Shown: positions 53,103 to 61,699 of the stretch, piece by piece
Layout of the letters: every line of letters begins with the position of its first letter
Numbering within the stretch: the first letter of the stretch is position 1
Assembly: GCA_002381125.1 (NCBI GenBank)
Contig: DFUT01000010.1
Span: 4,050-68,049, forward strand
Origin: Bacteroidales bacterium UBA4179
GTDB lineage: Bacteria > Bacteroidota > Bacteroidia > Bacteroidales > Dysgonomonadaceae
DNA: 64,000 nt
Direction of reading: 5' to 3'
Notes under the pieces: generated by a model
Databases searched by the model: none
What the model was told of the DNA's origin: nothing
The model's input: only the letters and a program-made list of their open reading frames with translations
Translations under genes and position numbers: made by a program

Positions 53103-54188
53103 CTATTTTCTAAAAGGCAGCTTAACGACTTCCGCTTTAATGGGTTTATTACGAATATCGATATAAATAGGGGTTCCCGGTTTGGCGCAATCGGGTTTCA
53201 CATATCCCAAACCGATTCCGACTTTCAATACAGGCGAGATGGTACCCGAAGTAACCTTTCCTATTACTTCACGATTCTCATTTAGAATTTTATAACCTTG
53301 GCGCGGAATTCCTTTTTCGATCATGGTAAAACCGCACAATTTGCGTGGCACACCGGCTTTTTTCTCCTCCTCGAGCGCTTTGCGTCCAATAAAATCGTTA
53401 CCGTCAACAAATTTGGTAATCCATCCCAATCCTGCTTGCAGAGGAGTAATTGTTTCATCAAGCTCATTCCCATAAAGGCAAAATCCCATTTCCAAACGCA
53501 ACGTATCCCTAGCCCCCAATCCAACAGGTTTTATTCCGAACTCTTTTCCTGCATCGAAAACGGCATCCCATATCTGCAGCCCAAACTCGGGATAGAAATA
53601 AAGTTCAAAGCCGCCCGCACCGGTATATCCCGTGTTGGAAACAATCACATTGTCCACCCCCGCCATTTTCCCGGTAACAAAAGAATAATACGGTATCGTC
53701 GAAAGATCGATATCGGTAAGTTTCTGCAAGGTATCTTTGGCTTTTGGCCCTTGTACGGCCAATAGCGCCATATGATCGGATGCATTTTCGAGTTCTGCTC
53801 CCATCGTATTCTGCTTCCGACACCACAACCAATCTTTTTCGATATTGGCTGCATTGACTACCATCATGTATTTTTGGTCTTCGTAGTGATACAACAAAAA
53901 ATCATCGATGATACCTCCGTTTTCATTCAACATGCAGTTATATTGTGCTTTACCTACACCTGCAGCAAAAATATCATTCGTAGTTATCCGCTGAACAAAC
54001 TCGGCTGCTTTTGGTCCTTTCACCCAAAACTCGCCCATATGCGACACATCAAAAACGCCAACGGCATTCACCACCGTCAAATGTTCGTCAATAATTCCGG
54101 AATACTCGATGGGCATGTTGTATCCCGCAAATTCGTGCATTTTTGCGCCTAGCGCAATATGCAAATCCGTGAAAGGTGTTTTTTTCAT
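53103..54188 (-). CDS. gcvT: Glycine cleavage system T protein (aminomethyltransferase)
   Basis: A 361-residue folate-binding protein that moves the methylene group from the lipoyl arm of GcvH to tetrahydrofolate, releasing ammonia. Signatures: DLHIALGAKMHEFAGYNMPI, GVFDVSHMGEF, GYTGAGGFELYFYPE and LGARDTLRLEMGFCLYGNEL in two parts. It follows pepT by 16 bp on the same strand. LipA (5.6 kb) makes the cofactor of this system and FolD (13.4 kb) uses its folate product. Confidence 0.96.
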   Translation of the reverse strand: MKKTPFTDLHIALGAKMHEFAGYNMPIEYSGIIDEHLTVVNAVGVFDVSHMGEFWVKGPKAAEFVQRITTNDIFAAGVGKAQYNCMLNENGGIIDDFLLYHYEDQKYMMVVNAANIEKDWLWCRKQNTMGAELENASDHMALLAVQGPKAKDTLQKLTDIDLSTIPYYSFVTGKMAGVDNVIVSNTGYTGAGGFELYFYPEFGLQIWDAVFDAGKEFGIKPVGLGARDTLRLEMGFCLYGNELDETITPLQAGLGWITKFVDGNDFIGRKALEEEKKAGVPRKLCGFTMIEKGIPRQGYKILNENREVIGKVTSGTISPVLKVGIGLGYVKPDCAKPGTPIYIDIRNKPIKAEVVKLPFRK

Positions 54189-54204
54189 ACTTGTATAATA
54201 TTAA

Positions 54205-55434
54205 TTATTCTTCTTTTGCTACTATTTCCACAATTTTTTCGATTACTTGCGTTGCTTTTTCCATCGAACGAACAGGAATAAATTCATAGCGGCTATGAAA
54301 ATTAAGTCCACCCGTAAAGATGTTAGGACAAGGTAATCCCATAAACGACAAGCGAGCCCCATCCGTACCTCCGCGAATAGGTTTCACTTTAGGCGTCACC
54401 CCCACCTCCCGCATTGCACGAAGAGCATAATCGATAACATGATTCACCGGTTCTATTTTTTCGCGCATATTGTAATACTGATCGCGCAATTCGAGTTGCA
54501 AACGATTCGGATAACGCTCGTTCATGAAATTTACGGCTTCTTGCAAGATTTTTTTACGCCTTTCAAACATTTGGCGATCATGATCACGAATAATCAACGA
54601 AAGCTCGGCCTCCTCTACTGTTCCATTTAAAGAAGTTATATGGAAAAACCCCTCATACCCTTCCGTAAATTCGGGACGTTCGTTTGCAGGCAGCATATTT
54701 ATCAATTCGTTGCCCACACACAATGCATTGATCATTTTGTTCTTGGCGTATCCGGGATGTACATTCCGTCCCCGAATAACAACTTTTGCCGAAGCAGCAT
54801 TGAAATTCTCATATTCAAATTCGCCAACCTCACCTCCATCTACCGTATACCCCCAGTCGGCATCAAATTTTTGCACATCAAATTTATCGGCTCCTCGACC
54901 AATTTCCTCGTCGGGCGTAAAGGCAATACGCACTTTACCGTGTTTAATTTCGGGATGATCGAGAAAATACTGCATGGCAGTAATGATCTCTGCAATGCCG
55001 GCCTTATCATCTGCGCCCAACAACGTGGTGCCATCGGAAACAATCAAATCTTCACCCACATAATCCAACAATTCCGGAAAATCGTTAGGCGAAAGAACAA
55101 TGTTCAGCTCCTCGTTAAGCAAAATATCCTCTCCGTCGTATTGTTCAACAATACGCGGCCGTACATTTTCACCACTCATATCGGGACTCGTATCCAAATG
55201 GGCAATAAATCCGATTGTTGGGATATTCGTATCACTATTTGCCGGTAATGTTGCCATTAAGTAGCAATTGTTGTCCAATGAAACGTCAGTCATCCCCATT
55301 TCAATCAGTTCTCTTTCGATTTCTTTCGCTAAGTTGAACTGTTTTAGCGTACTCGGAGTTTGATCGCTGTTCTCGTCAGACTGAGTATCGATTTTGGCAT
55401 ATTTAATAAATCTGTCTACTACATTTATATTCAT
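54205..55434 (-). CDS. pepT: Peptidase T (tripeptidase)
   Basis: A 409-residue M20B aminotripeptidase with two zinc ions. Metal ligands are in GFIAHLDTSPDMSG (His), LLGADDKAGIAEI (bridging Asp) and FTPDEEIGRGADKFD (catalytic Glu pair); the dimerisation lid contains RGRNVHPGYAKNKMINA. The C-terminal IRGGTDGARLSFMGLPCPNIF supplies the last His region. It is cytoplasmic. On the minus strand TACCTTTG lies at 55468-55461, divergent from the SRP RNA promoter. Confidence 0.96.
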   Translation of the reverse strand: MNINVVDRFIKYAKIDTQSDENSDQTPSTLKQFNLAKEIERELIEMGMTDVSLDNNCYLMATLPANSDTNIPTIGFIAHLDTSPDMSGENVRPRIVEQYDGEDILLNEELNIVLSPNDFPELLDYVGEDLIVSDGTTLLGADDKAGIAEIITAMQYFLDHPEIKHGKVRIAFTPDEEIGRGADKFDVQKFDADWGYTVDGGEVGEFEYENFNAASAKVVIRGRNVHPGYAKNKMINALCVGNELINMLPANERPEFTEGYEGFFHITSLNGTVEEAELSLIIRDHDRQMFERRKKILQEAVNFMNERYPNRLQLELRDQYYNMREKIEPVNHVIDYALRAMREVGVTPKVKPIRGGTDGARLSFMGLPCPNIFTGGLNFHSRYEFIPVRSMEKATQVIEKIVEIVAKEE

Positions 55435-55474
55435 TGTGAAAATTTTTAATGATAGCTAATCAAAGGTATTTCAT

Positions 55475-55505
55475 TTTGGAATTTTGATAAAAAGACGTAT
55501 CTTTG
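55475..55505 (+). promoter_or_regulatory. Promoter of SRP RNA
   Basis: TTTG (55475-55478), 19 bases, then TATCTTTG (55498-55505): an exact consensus match ending 5 bp before the RNA. Confidence 0.85.
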
Positions 55506-55510
55506 CATCA

Positions 55511-55610
55511 GGGTAAGTCCTATACGGCCAGCTCCCGAAGAATCCCCCAGGTCTTGATCGAAGCAAGGGTATTTGGTTGTAGCGGCGCGATATAGTAAGC
55601 TTACCCTATT
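55511..55610 (+). ncRNA. ffs: Bacterial small SRP RNA (4.5S type)
   Basis: Ends GGGTAAG (55511-55517) and CTTACCC (55600-55606) pair to close a hairpin of about 96 nucleotides, and T7 follows. The apical part has the SRP symmetric-loop motifs: CCCCCAGGTC on the 5' side and GAAGCAAGGG on the 3' side, matching the universal AGGUC and GAAGCA of helix 8. This RNA binds Ffh and FtsY during membrane-protein targeting. The capping loop reads TTGATC rather than the common GGAA type. Confidence 0.9.
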
Positions 55611-56607
55611 TTTTTGATATCTCTCCATAATTACATCTCCTGATAAGAACCTTTCTGGTATCATATTGATATATATAGCGAATGTAAATATTATTTTCTA
55701 CCGAAAAAAGAGTATCGGCAATCCTTTTCGACAACTTCTTGCACAATTTTAAATTTTTACATATAAAAAAACGTCCGGTATCCCATAATCCTTTTATACG
55801 CAACAGAAAAGGTTGTTTCAAAATATTTCGCAACGCATATTTGTAAGTCTTGCGAAGAAAAAAACAATCGGCATATTCATTGATTGTTTCAACCGTTTTG
55901 CTTGTCATCGGCATATGTTTTACCGTTCGCATGTATGCAACGTACTCCTTTGCAATAAACGTGGACACTTGCGAGGAAAAACTCAATCGCGATAAATTTT
56001 TCAAATACTTTTTATCATTATATTCGACAAACTTCATCCTGTTGGTATCCACCAGATAAAATGCATATGCATTGGAATTCTCATCATATTCCCACAAAAT
56101 ATTGCCGGGACTATAATCTTTATGTAAAATTCCTTCACAATGAAGTTCCGCAGTATACCGGGAAAATGCCATGAGCAATGCATCATTTTTTTCAATACCG
56201 TCCAAATAAGGGCGCATGCTGTTAGACTTTTTCAGATACTCGCAAATGTAATAGCTGTCACTTAATTTTCCATACTTGTATTCTTCTATATAAGCAATAG
56301 GCGTAGGCGAACGGAATCCCCTTTCGATTATTTCCCGACTGTTAATATAAGAACGCTCGGCTTTCGATTTGCGAAATGCAGCATAAACAATGCTATTAAT
56401 GAAATTGGGTTTTGCAAATTTTTTTACAATAATATCATCATTCTTCAATTCAAATCTTTTTAATGTATTGCGTCCATGAAAAATAAGTTCACCTTCACCA
56501 TTAAATCTTTCCTGTATTTTATCTACGAACTCCAACATATCGCGATTCGTTTCATATTCCGGAGCAATTACCGTTTTAATCGTATGTCGTTTAAAAAAAT
56601 TACGCAT
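55606..56607 (-). CDS. Lipopolysaccharide kinase, InaA/RfaP-like family
   Basis: I prefer the ATG at 56607 (MRNFFKRHTIKTVIAPEYE, 333 residues) because family similarity begins there and a TAACTTTG box lies just upstream on the minus strand (56641-56634); an ATG at 56655 is the alternative. Kinase-fold signs: IVKKFAKPNFINSIVYAAF (Lys of lobe 1), the catalytic loop LHKDYSPGNILW, and YLVDTNRMKF as the metal-binding Asp. It probably phosphorylates a lipid A-core sugar. Its stop overlaps the end of the SRP RNA transcript. Confidence 0.82.
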   Translation of the reverse strand: MRNFFKRHTIKTVIAPEYETNRDMLEFVDKIQERFNGEGELIFHGRNTLKRFELKNDDIIVKKFAKPNFINSIVYAAFRKSKAERSYINSREIIERGFRSPTPIAYIEEYKYGKLSDSYYICEYLKKSNSMRPYLDGIEKNDALLMAFSRYTAELHCEGILHKDYSPGNILWEYDENSNAYAFYLVDTNRMKFVEYNDKKYLKNLSRLSFSSQVSTFIAKEYVAYMRTVKHMPMTSKTVETINEYADCFFLRKTYKYALRNILKQPFLLRIKGLWDTGRFFICKNLKLCKKLSKRIADTLFSVENNIYIRYIYQYDTRKVLIRRCNYGEISKK

Positions 56608-56774
56608 ATTGTGCACTTCAACAAGTCTTGTGGCAAAGTTAATACTTTTTGTCATAACCTTCGTAAAACATACGGCTCATAACGGTTGCGAGCCTCAACC
56701 AAGAATAGAAGGCAAAACGCATAGATATACTCATCCAAAATACGTATTTTTGCAACTATAATATTGCTATCGAT

Positions 56775-57998
56775 ATGTCTATTTATGCTCCATTTGCCAA
56801 ACCATTATATGTCATGTTGAAGCCGGTGGGTTCACTTTGTAACTTAGCGTGCGATTATTGTTATTATTTGGAAAAATCGAAATTCTACACTCAGAACAAA
56901 AACCATGTGATGAGCGACGAACTGCTTGAACGGTTTACCCAAGAATATTTGGAATCGCAAACCATGCCCCAGGTGCTTTTTACATGGCATGGCGGGGAAC
57001 CGCTAATGAGGCCGCTTTCTTTTTACAAAAAAGCATTGGAATTACAAAAAAAATATGGAAGAGGCAGACAAATCGACAACTCGATACAAACCAACGGGAC
57101 ACTGCTTACAGATGAATGGTGTGCATTTTTCAAAGAGAATAATTTTTTGGTTGGAATATCTATAGATGGACCTCAGGAATTTCATGACGAATATCGTCGC
57201 GACAAAATGAACAGACCAACGTTCCAAAAGGTAATGCGAGGTATCGAACTTTTACAAAAACATGAAGTCGATTTTAACTGCATGGCGGTTGTGAATGATT
57301 TTAACGCCGATTATCCCTTGGAATTTTATCGTTTTTTTAAGGAAATCGGATGCCAATTTCTTCAGTTTACGCCTATCGTCGAACGAATGACCAACGGACA
57401 ACCCCACCCTACTCTTGCCACTGTTGCGGAAAAAAATGCCGAATTGGCACCTTTTAGCGTCAGTCCTCAACAATGGGGAAATTTTTTATGTGCAGTTTTC
57501 GATGAATGGGTTAAAAAAGACGTGGGAAAAATATTCGTTCAGATCTTCGATTCAACCCTTGCCAATTGGATAGGAGAACAGCCCGGAGTATGCACGATGG
57601 CAAAAACTTGTGGGCATGCAGGCGTAATGGAATTTAATGGCGACGTTTACTCATGCGATCATTTCGTTTTTCCGGAATACAAACTTGGAAACATTTATAC
57701 AAAACCATTGGCCGGCATGATGTATTCTGAAAAACAATTGAAATTCGGGAACGACAAATTCGATAAATTACCGCGACAGTGTAGAGAATGTGACGTGCTT
57801 TTTGCTTGCTATGGCGAATGCCCGAAAAATCGTTTTTCAACCGATAAATACGGTGAGGCAGGACTCAATTATTTGTGCGAAGGTTACTATCGATTTTTCC
57901 ATCATGTTATGCCTTATATGGACTTCATGAAAGACGAACTACTAATGCAACGCCCACCGGCAAATGTAATGAAATGGATTCAACAAGGCAATCCGTAA
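56775..57998 (+). CDS. Anaerobic sulfatase-maturating enzyme (radical SAM/SPASM)
   Basis: A 407-residue radical-SAM protein that converts a Cys or Ser in sulfatases to formylglycine. The SAM-cluster motif CNLACDYC is at residues 22-29 (LKPVGSLCNLACDYCYYLEK), followed by LFTWHGGEPLMRPLSFY. The SPASM region carries further cysteines, in CGHAGVMEFNGDVYSCDHF and CRECDVLFACYGECPKNRF. No sulfatase is in the window, but one or more are implied elsewhere, consistent with host or algal sulfated-glycan use. A TATTTTTG box lies at 56745-56752. Confidence 0.95.
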   Translation: MSIYAPFAKPLYVMLKPVGSLCNLACDYCYYLEKSKFYTQNKNHVMSDELLERFTQEYLESQTMPQVLFTWHGGEPLMRPLSFYKKALELQKKYGRGRQIDNSIQTNGTLLTDEWCAFFKENNFLVGISIDGPQEFHDEYRRDKMNRPTFQKVMRGIELLQKHEVDFNCMAVVNDFNADYPLEFYRFFKEIGCQFLQFTPIVERMTNGQPHPTLATVAEKNAELAPFSVSPQQWGNFLCAVFDEWVKKDVGKIFVQIFDSTLANWIGEQPGVCTMAKTCGHAGVMEFNGDVYSCDHFVFPEYKLGNIYTKPLAGMMYSEKQLKFGNDKFDKLPRQCRECDVLFACYGECPKNRFSTDKYGEAGLNYLCEGYYRFFHHVMPYMDFMKDELLMQRPPANVMKWIQQGNP

Positions 57999-58015
57999 AG
58001 CCTGCCTAAATTTAA

Positions 58016-58049
58016 AAAAACCGGATTATCTTACAATAATCCGGTTTTT
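58016..58049. terminator. Bidirectional terminator between anSME and exbD
   Basis: CCGGATTAT (58021-58029) pairs with ATAATCCGG (58036-58044), flanked by A runs on the left and T5 on the right, so both convergent genes can use it. Confidence 0.92.
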
Positions 58050-58073
58050 CCTTATATATTCACTTAAAAATTG

Positions 58074-58532
58074 TTAGTTTTCCCCTTTTCGTGCAGAATA
58101 ACTGATTTTAAGTGCATATGCTTTCCTTAATGCCTGCTTCACATCGCTAATATACTTCATCTTTGTGTTTTCATCAGCTTTGATTGAAACGGTCATAAAC
58201 TGTCGGTCGGCTTCACTCAGTCTTTCTCTTTCTTGAGCAATGTATTCCTGAATATCGCTAATCTCTGCCAGTTTATCGTTTAGCTGCATCCGGGTTCCCG
58301 TACCTAAGCGGGGATCCAAAGGAATACCGATATTAATATAAGTCACGAGCGATTTCCTTTCAAGTTTCTGAACCTCAGACGCTGTAGGCAACGTATGTCT
58401 TACCATCAACGTTTCGGTACGCATAGATACCGTAACCATAAAGAAGAACAATATGGCGAAAATCATATCAGGCAACGATGAAGTGTTCAGTTCGGGCATT
58501 TCCCGACCACCGGCTTTAGTAAATTTTCCCAT
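58074..58532 (-). CDS. exbD: ExbD/TolR family biopolymer transport protein (second copy)
   Basis: A 152-residue protein with the ExbD plan: a short cytoplasmic start (ELNTSSLPDMIFAILFFFMVTVSM, holding the conserved membrane Asp) and a periplasmic domain ending KYISDVKQALRKAYALKISYSAR. With ExbB it forms the proton-driven motor that energises TonB. Its start overlaps the stop of the preceding exbD by one base. Confidence 0.93.
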   Translation of the reverse strand: MGKFTKAGGREMPELNTSSLPDMIFAILFFFMVTVSMRTETLMVRHTLPTASEVQKLERKSLVTYINIGIPLDPRLGTGTRMQLNDKLAEISDIQEYIAQERERLSEADRQFMTVSIKADENTKMKYISDVKQALRKAYALKISYSARKGEN

Positions 58533-59176
58533 TATCTTCCTCCTCCTAGCTTATAATCTTTAGGTTCTGCCTCCGAAATGCGCTGCGGATACATTTTGTT
58601 GATCTGCTCTTGCTGTTCGGGGAGCAATTCGTTATATGCCTTCCCGAAATATTTTTTGGCTGCTTCATCACGCAATTCGTTATATGCTCTTACCAACTCG
58701 TTTTGAACAGCGATATATGCTTTGTAACTTGTAGTAGCATCATTTTGCAAGGATATCACGTGATCAGCAGTAACCGGGACTTTCCCTATCGGAGGACCGA
58801 AATCCTCCTCAATCAGTTCCGGCAAGTCGGGGCGATTGTTTGGATTCAACACAAACTCTTTTACCATATCCTTTAATCTTACTTTTCCTCCCTTTCCCTC
58901 CATTTCGGCTATATTGTTATACCATTCGTCTCCGGCTTGGGTTCTGACCATAATCTGATCCTGGTAATTCACCAATACAACCATGAGGTTTCTTCTCTGA
59001 ACATCCATTTTCTGGAGTTCCTCCTCGCTTTGAGGAGGTGGTGGCAACCGACGCGCCAACCCACTATCGGTATCCATAGAAGAAGTTACAAGGAAGAAAA
59101 TCAGCAAGAGGAAAGAGATGTCCGCCATTGAACTTGCATTAAGATTCGGAACTTTTCTTTTTTTCTTCTCTGCCAT
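58532..59176 (-). CDS. exbD: ExbD/TolR family biopolymer transport protein (first copy, long form)
   Basis: A 214-residue ExbD homologue. The membrane helix with the functional Asp is LNASSMADISFLLLIFFLVTSSM near residues 13-35. The periplasmic part is longer than in classic ExbD (about 140 residues) and carries extra Glu/Pro-rich and helical segments (VRAYNELRDEAAKKYFGKAYNELLPEQQEQI in two parts). It is the third gene of the cluster and is coupled to the next exbD by a one-base overlap. Confidence 0.92.
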   Translation of the reverse strand: MAEKKKRKVPNLNASSMADISFLLLIFFLVTSSMDTDSGLARRLPPPPQSEEELQKMDVQRRNLMVVLVNYQDQIMVRTQAGDEWYNNIAEMEGKGGKVRLKDMVKEFVLNPNNRPDLPELIEEDFGPPIGKVPVTADHVISLQNDATTSYKAYIAVQNELVRAYNELRDEAAKKYFGKAYNELLPEQQEQINKMYPQRISEAEPKDYKLGGGR

Positions 59177-59214
59177 AATTTCTTTTACCTTTCTACATTC
59201 CCATCGAAGGGATC

Positions 59215-59703
59215 TTACTTGTTATTAGACTTTCTTTTCAACAAGGGCGAAAAAATCATTGCCAAGACTGCGAGCGCCAACATGATATACATAGAGTACA
59301 TAAACATGTCGGTCATTTTCAGTCTTCCGGGAACATTATCCGGCCCCGTATAACCTACAATATCCAACGGTTTGTCACTTCCCAACATGTAAGTGATAAC
59401 AAACATTGCTGCAAATGCCACTATGACCAAAAGCGAATTGATAGCCTTTTTGGGTTGATTCTTCAAGGATGAGATGAAGTCGGCGATAGCAAATGCCAGC
59501 AAAACCAGTACGGTGCAACCCACCAAAAAGTATACCCAATACATTAACAAATCGATGTACTTAGGCTCTGGAGCAGTTGGCACCAATCGCTGATCAACCG
59601 GCACTTCTCCTCCCAAAAAGAATAATGCCATTACAACTATGGTAATAGCCATAGTGATATACATTACTATTCTGGAGGTTTTGTGTATTTTCGTTACAGC
59701 CAT
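59215..59703 (-). CDS. Hypothetical membrane protein of the exb cluster
   Basis: A 162-residue protein with four likely membrane spans: IVMYITMAITIVVMALFFLGG, YWVYFLVGCTVLVLLAFAIADF, SLLVIVAFAAMFVITYMLG and MYSMYIMLALAVLAMIF. It has no ExbB or ExbD signature, yet it sits between exbB (6 bp) and exbD (38 bp), as in other Bacteroidales TonB-motor clusters that I recall. A structural or regulatory role in the motor is inferred from position only. Confidence 0.8.
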   Translation of the reverse strand: MAVTKIHKTSRIVMYITMAITIVVMALFFLGGEVPVDQRLVPTAPEPKYIDLLMYWVYFLVGCTVLVLLAFAIADFISSLKNQPKKAINSLLVIVAFAAMFVITYMLGSDKPLDIVGYTGPDNVPGRLKMTDMFMYSMYIMLALAVLAMIFSPLLKRKSNNK

Positions 59704-59709
59704 GATAAA

Positions 59710-60528
59710 TTACAATTTTTTATATTTAACATTGTATTTGATCACTTGATCAAGGAAAGTGATGGAAGCATCTTCCATTCTATTGAGAATACCTTCCAAT
59801 TTACTCAACAGATAATTATAGAATATCTGAAGAATAATAGCAACGATAAGACCAAATACCGTTGTTAACAGAGCAACTTTCATACCGGCAGCAACAATTG
59901 TCGGGCTAATATCGCCTGCACGCTGAATATCATCGAAGGCCTGTACCATACCGATAACCGTTCCCAAGAATCCCAAAGAAGGAGCAATGGCAATAAACAA
60001 CGTAATCCACGATAAGTTTCTTTCGAGCAAACCACTCTGAACCCCACCGTAAGATACGATAGAACGTTCAACCACATCCGGACCTTCTTCGAGACGAAGC
60101 AATCCTTGATAAATAATAGAAGCAATAGGGCCTCTCGTTTCACGAGCAATATCTTTCGCACCTTCCACATCGCCGTTGCTGAGAGCTTCTCCTATTTTTT
60201 TGAGAAACGCCTGAGAATCAACGTCTGCTAAACTTAAATAGATAATTCTTTCAAGAGCAAAAGCCAAGCCCAAAATAAATACCAGAGCGATAACGCTCAT
60301 AAAACCGGCACCACCCTCGATAAACTTAATTTTAAGTACTTGATGAAAACTGCCTGAAGATGTTTCTTCAACAGCGGGTGCAGCTTCGCTTTCGACCGGC
60401 TCTGCTGCCACTTGTTCACTCTGAGCAACAGAATCTTCAACAGCAGGAGAATCTTGCGCTAAAAGCACCGATGGCAATCCTACCGACATTACGCCGAGAA
60501 TTGCTAAAATTGCAAATAACTTTTTCAT
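59710..60528 (-). CDS. exbB: ExbB/TolQ/MotA family proton channel protein
   Basis: A 272-residue ExbB homologue. A cleavable-looking signal (MKKLFAILAILGVMSVGLPSVLLAQ) and a Glu/Ala-rich periplasmic stretch of about 40 residues precede three membrane spans: FMSVIALVFILGLAFALERI, WITLFIAIAPSLGFLGTVIGM in two parts and ALLTTVFGLIVAIILQIFYNY. The GLLGTV-type motif (PSLGFLGTVIGMVQAF) is diagnostic. It heads a four-gene minus-strand cluster with the 162-residue protein and two exbD genes, converting proton flow into TonB movement. Confidence 0.95.
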   Translation of the reverse strand: MKKLFAILAILGVMSVGLPSVLLAQDSPAVEDSVAQSEQVAAEPVESEAAPAVEETSSGSFHQVLKIKFIEGGAGFMSVIALVFILGLAFALERIIYLSLADVDSQAFLKKIGEALSNGDVEGAKDIARETRGPIASIIYQGLLRLEEGPDVVERSIVSYGGVQSGLLERNLSWITLFIAIAPSLGFLGTVIGMVQAFDDIQRAGDISPTIVAAGMKVALLTTVFGLIVAIILQIFYNYLLSKLEGILNRMEDASITFLDQVIKYNVKYKKL

Positions 60529-60668
60529 TGTGTGTTCAATTTTTTTAGGATTAATGATCTGAAATTGTTTATAAATTAATTATTTGATTGATTATATTCA
60601 TTATTTTTTGAATATTCTAATTCACCAAGGGTTTCTAACATTTTTTCTCTTTCCTCAAATGTTCTCTG

Positions 60669-60756
60669 CGGAGAGAGCGGGATTCGAACCCGCGATACAC
60701 TTTTGGCGTATACACGCTTTCCAGGCGTGCCTCTTCAGCCTCTCGAGCATCTCTCC
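60669..60756 (-). tRNA. tRNA-Ser (anticodon GGA)
   Basis: On the minus strand the acceptor arms GGAGAGA and TCTCTCC pair, the anticodon stem-loop CACGC-CTGGAAA-GCGTG gives GGA (reads UCC and UCU), a long variable arm TATACGCCAAAAGTGTAT follows, and the T arm is GCGGG-TTCGAAT-CCCGC. Discriminator is G; CCA is not encoded. Confidence 0.97.
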
Positions 60757-60916
60757 CGGCGGAGATTTTCTAAAACGGACGCAAATTACAAAAAAAATTT
60801 CATTCGCCTTCCATTTGATTCACAAAATTAAAAAATTTATCCCATATATGTCGATTAAATCTCATTTAAATTTTACAAAATCCCGTTTCAGCTCATAATT
60901 GAGCTCGAATAAAATC

Positions 60917-61699
60917 TCATTTCCAATTACTTATATTGAATACCTTTTCCGCATTTCGCGATGTAATTTCGGCCACCTCTTCTTCGGTCATACCGAAAAT
61001 TGCCGCCAACTCCTTTGCTATCTCCGTCAAATAGGCAGGTTCATTGCGTTTTCCCCTATAAGGCACGGGAGCCAAGTAGGGGGCATCCGTTTCCAACACG
61101 ATTCGTTCGATATCGCAACACCTCAACACATCGGACAAACCCGAATTTTTAAAAGTAATTATACCATTTATCCCGATGAAAAAAGAAGGTAGTTCGAGAA
61201 TATTTTTCAGTTCTTTTCTTGATCCCCCGAAACTGTGAAAAACGCCTCGCAAAGAATCCACCCCAACTTTTTTGATACTCTGTATCACTTCCTCATTTGC
61301 ATTACGGGAATGAATTGCAACCGGCAATTGTTTTTCGATGCTCCATTGCAACTGTTTTTCAAAAGCTTTTATTTGTTGCGCCTTAAAAGTTTGATCCCAA
61401 TAAAGATCGATACCTATTTCACCAATAGCAATATAATTGTTTGTTTTCAGTTCATGATAAACGATATTCAATCGATGCTCCCAATCTTCTTTGACGGAAG
61501 TGGGATGCAGTCCGATCATCGGAATGAAAAACGAAGGATCGAACAATACGGTTTGTTTAAGGGATTCAATGGATGCGGTATCGATATTGGGCAACAAAAT
61601 TTTATATACCCCTGCTTTTTTCGCTCTGCTCACAACATCTTCGAGATCGGCATGAAACTCCGGCAAGTAAAGATGTGCATGGGTATCGATGAGATTCAT
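60917..61699 (-). CDS. TatD family metal-dependent hydrolase
   Basis: A 260-residue amidohydrolase-fold protein. The first metal pair is DTHAHLYLPEF (His near 5 and 7), then IGEIGIDLYW (Glu ligand), PVAIHSRNANEE, GVFHSFGGS and the last ligand in VLETDAPYLAPVPYRGKRNEP. TatD proteins are 3'-5' DNA exonucleases or deoxyribonucleases; some relatives remove other groups, so I leave the symbol open. Its start overlaps the stop of the upstream gene by 4 bp (ATGA). Confidence 0.93.
   Translation of the reverse strand: MNLIDTHAHLYLPEFHADLEDVVSRAKKAGVYKILLPNIDTASIESLKQTVLFDPSFFIPMIGLHPTSVKEDWEHRLNIVYHELKTNNYIAIGEIGIDLYWDQTFKAQQIKAFEKQLQWSIEKQLPVAIHSRNANEEVIQSIKKVGVDSLRGVFHSFGGSRKELKNILELPSFFIGINGIITFKNSGLSDVLRCCDIERIVLETDAPYLAPVPYRGKRNEPAYLTEIAKELAAIFGMTEEEVAEITSRNAEKVFNISNWK

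Noticed and set aside
52974..53285. Open frame running through tRNA-Leu
   Set aside because: It is an accident of tRNA sequence, ending antisense to gcvT.
55446..55664. Minus-strand open frame over the SRP RNA
   Set aside because: It is antisense to a clear structural RNA and its promoter.
60584..60898. Open frame running through tRNA-Ser
   Set aside because: It is antisense to the tRNA and has no coding character.
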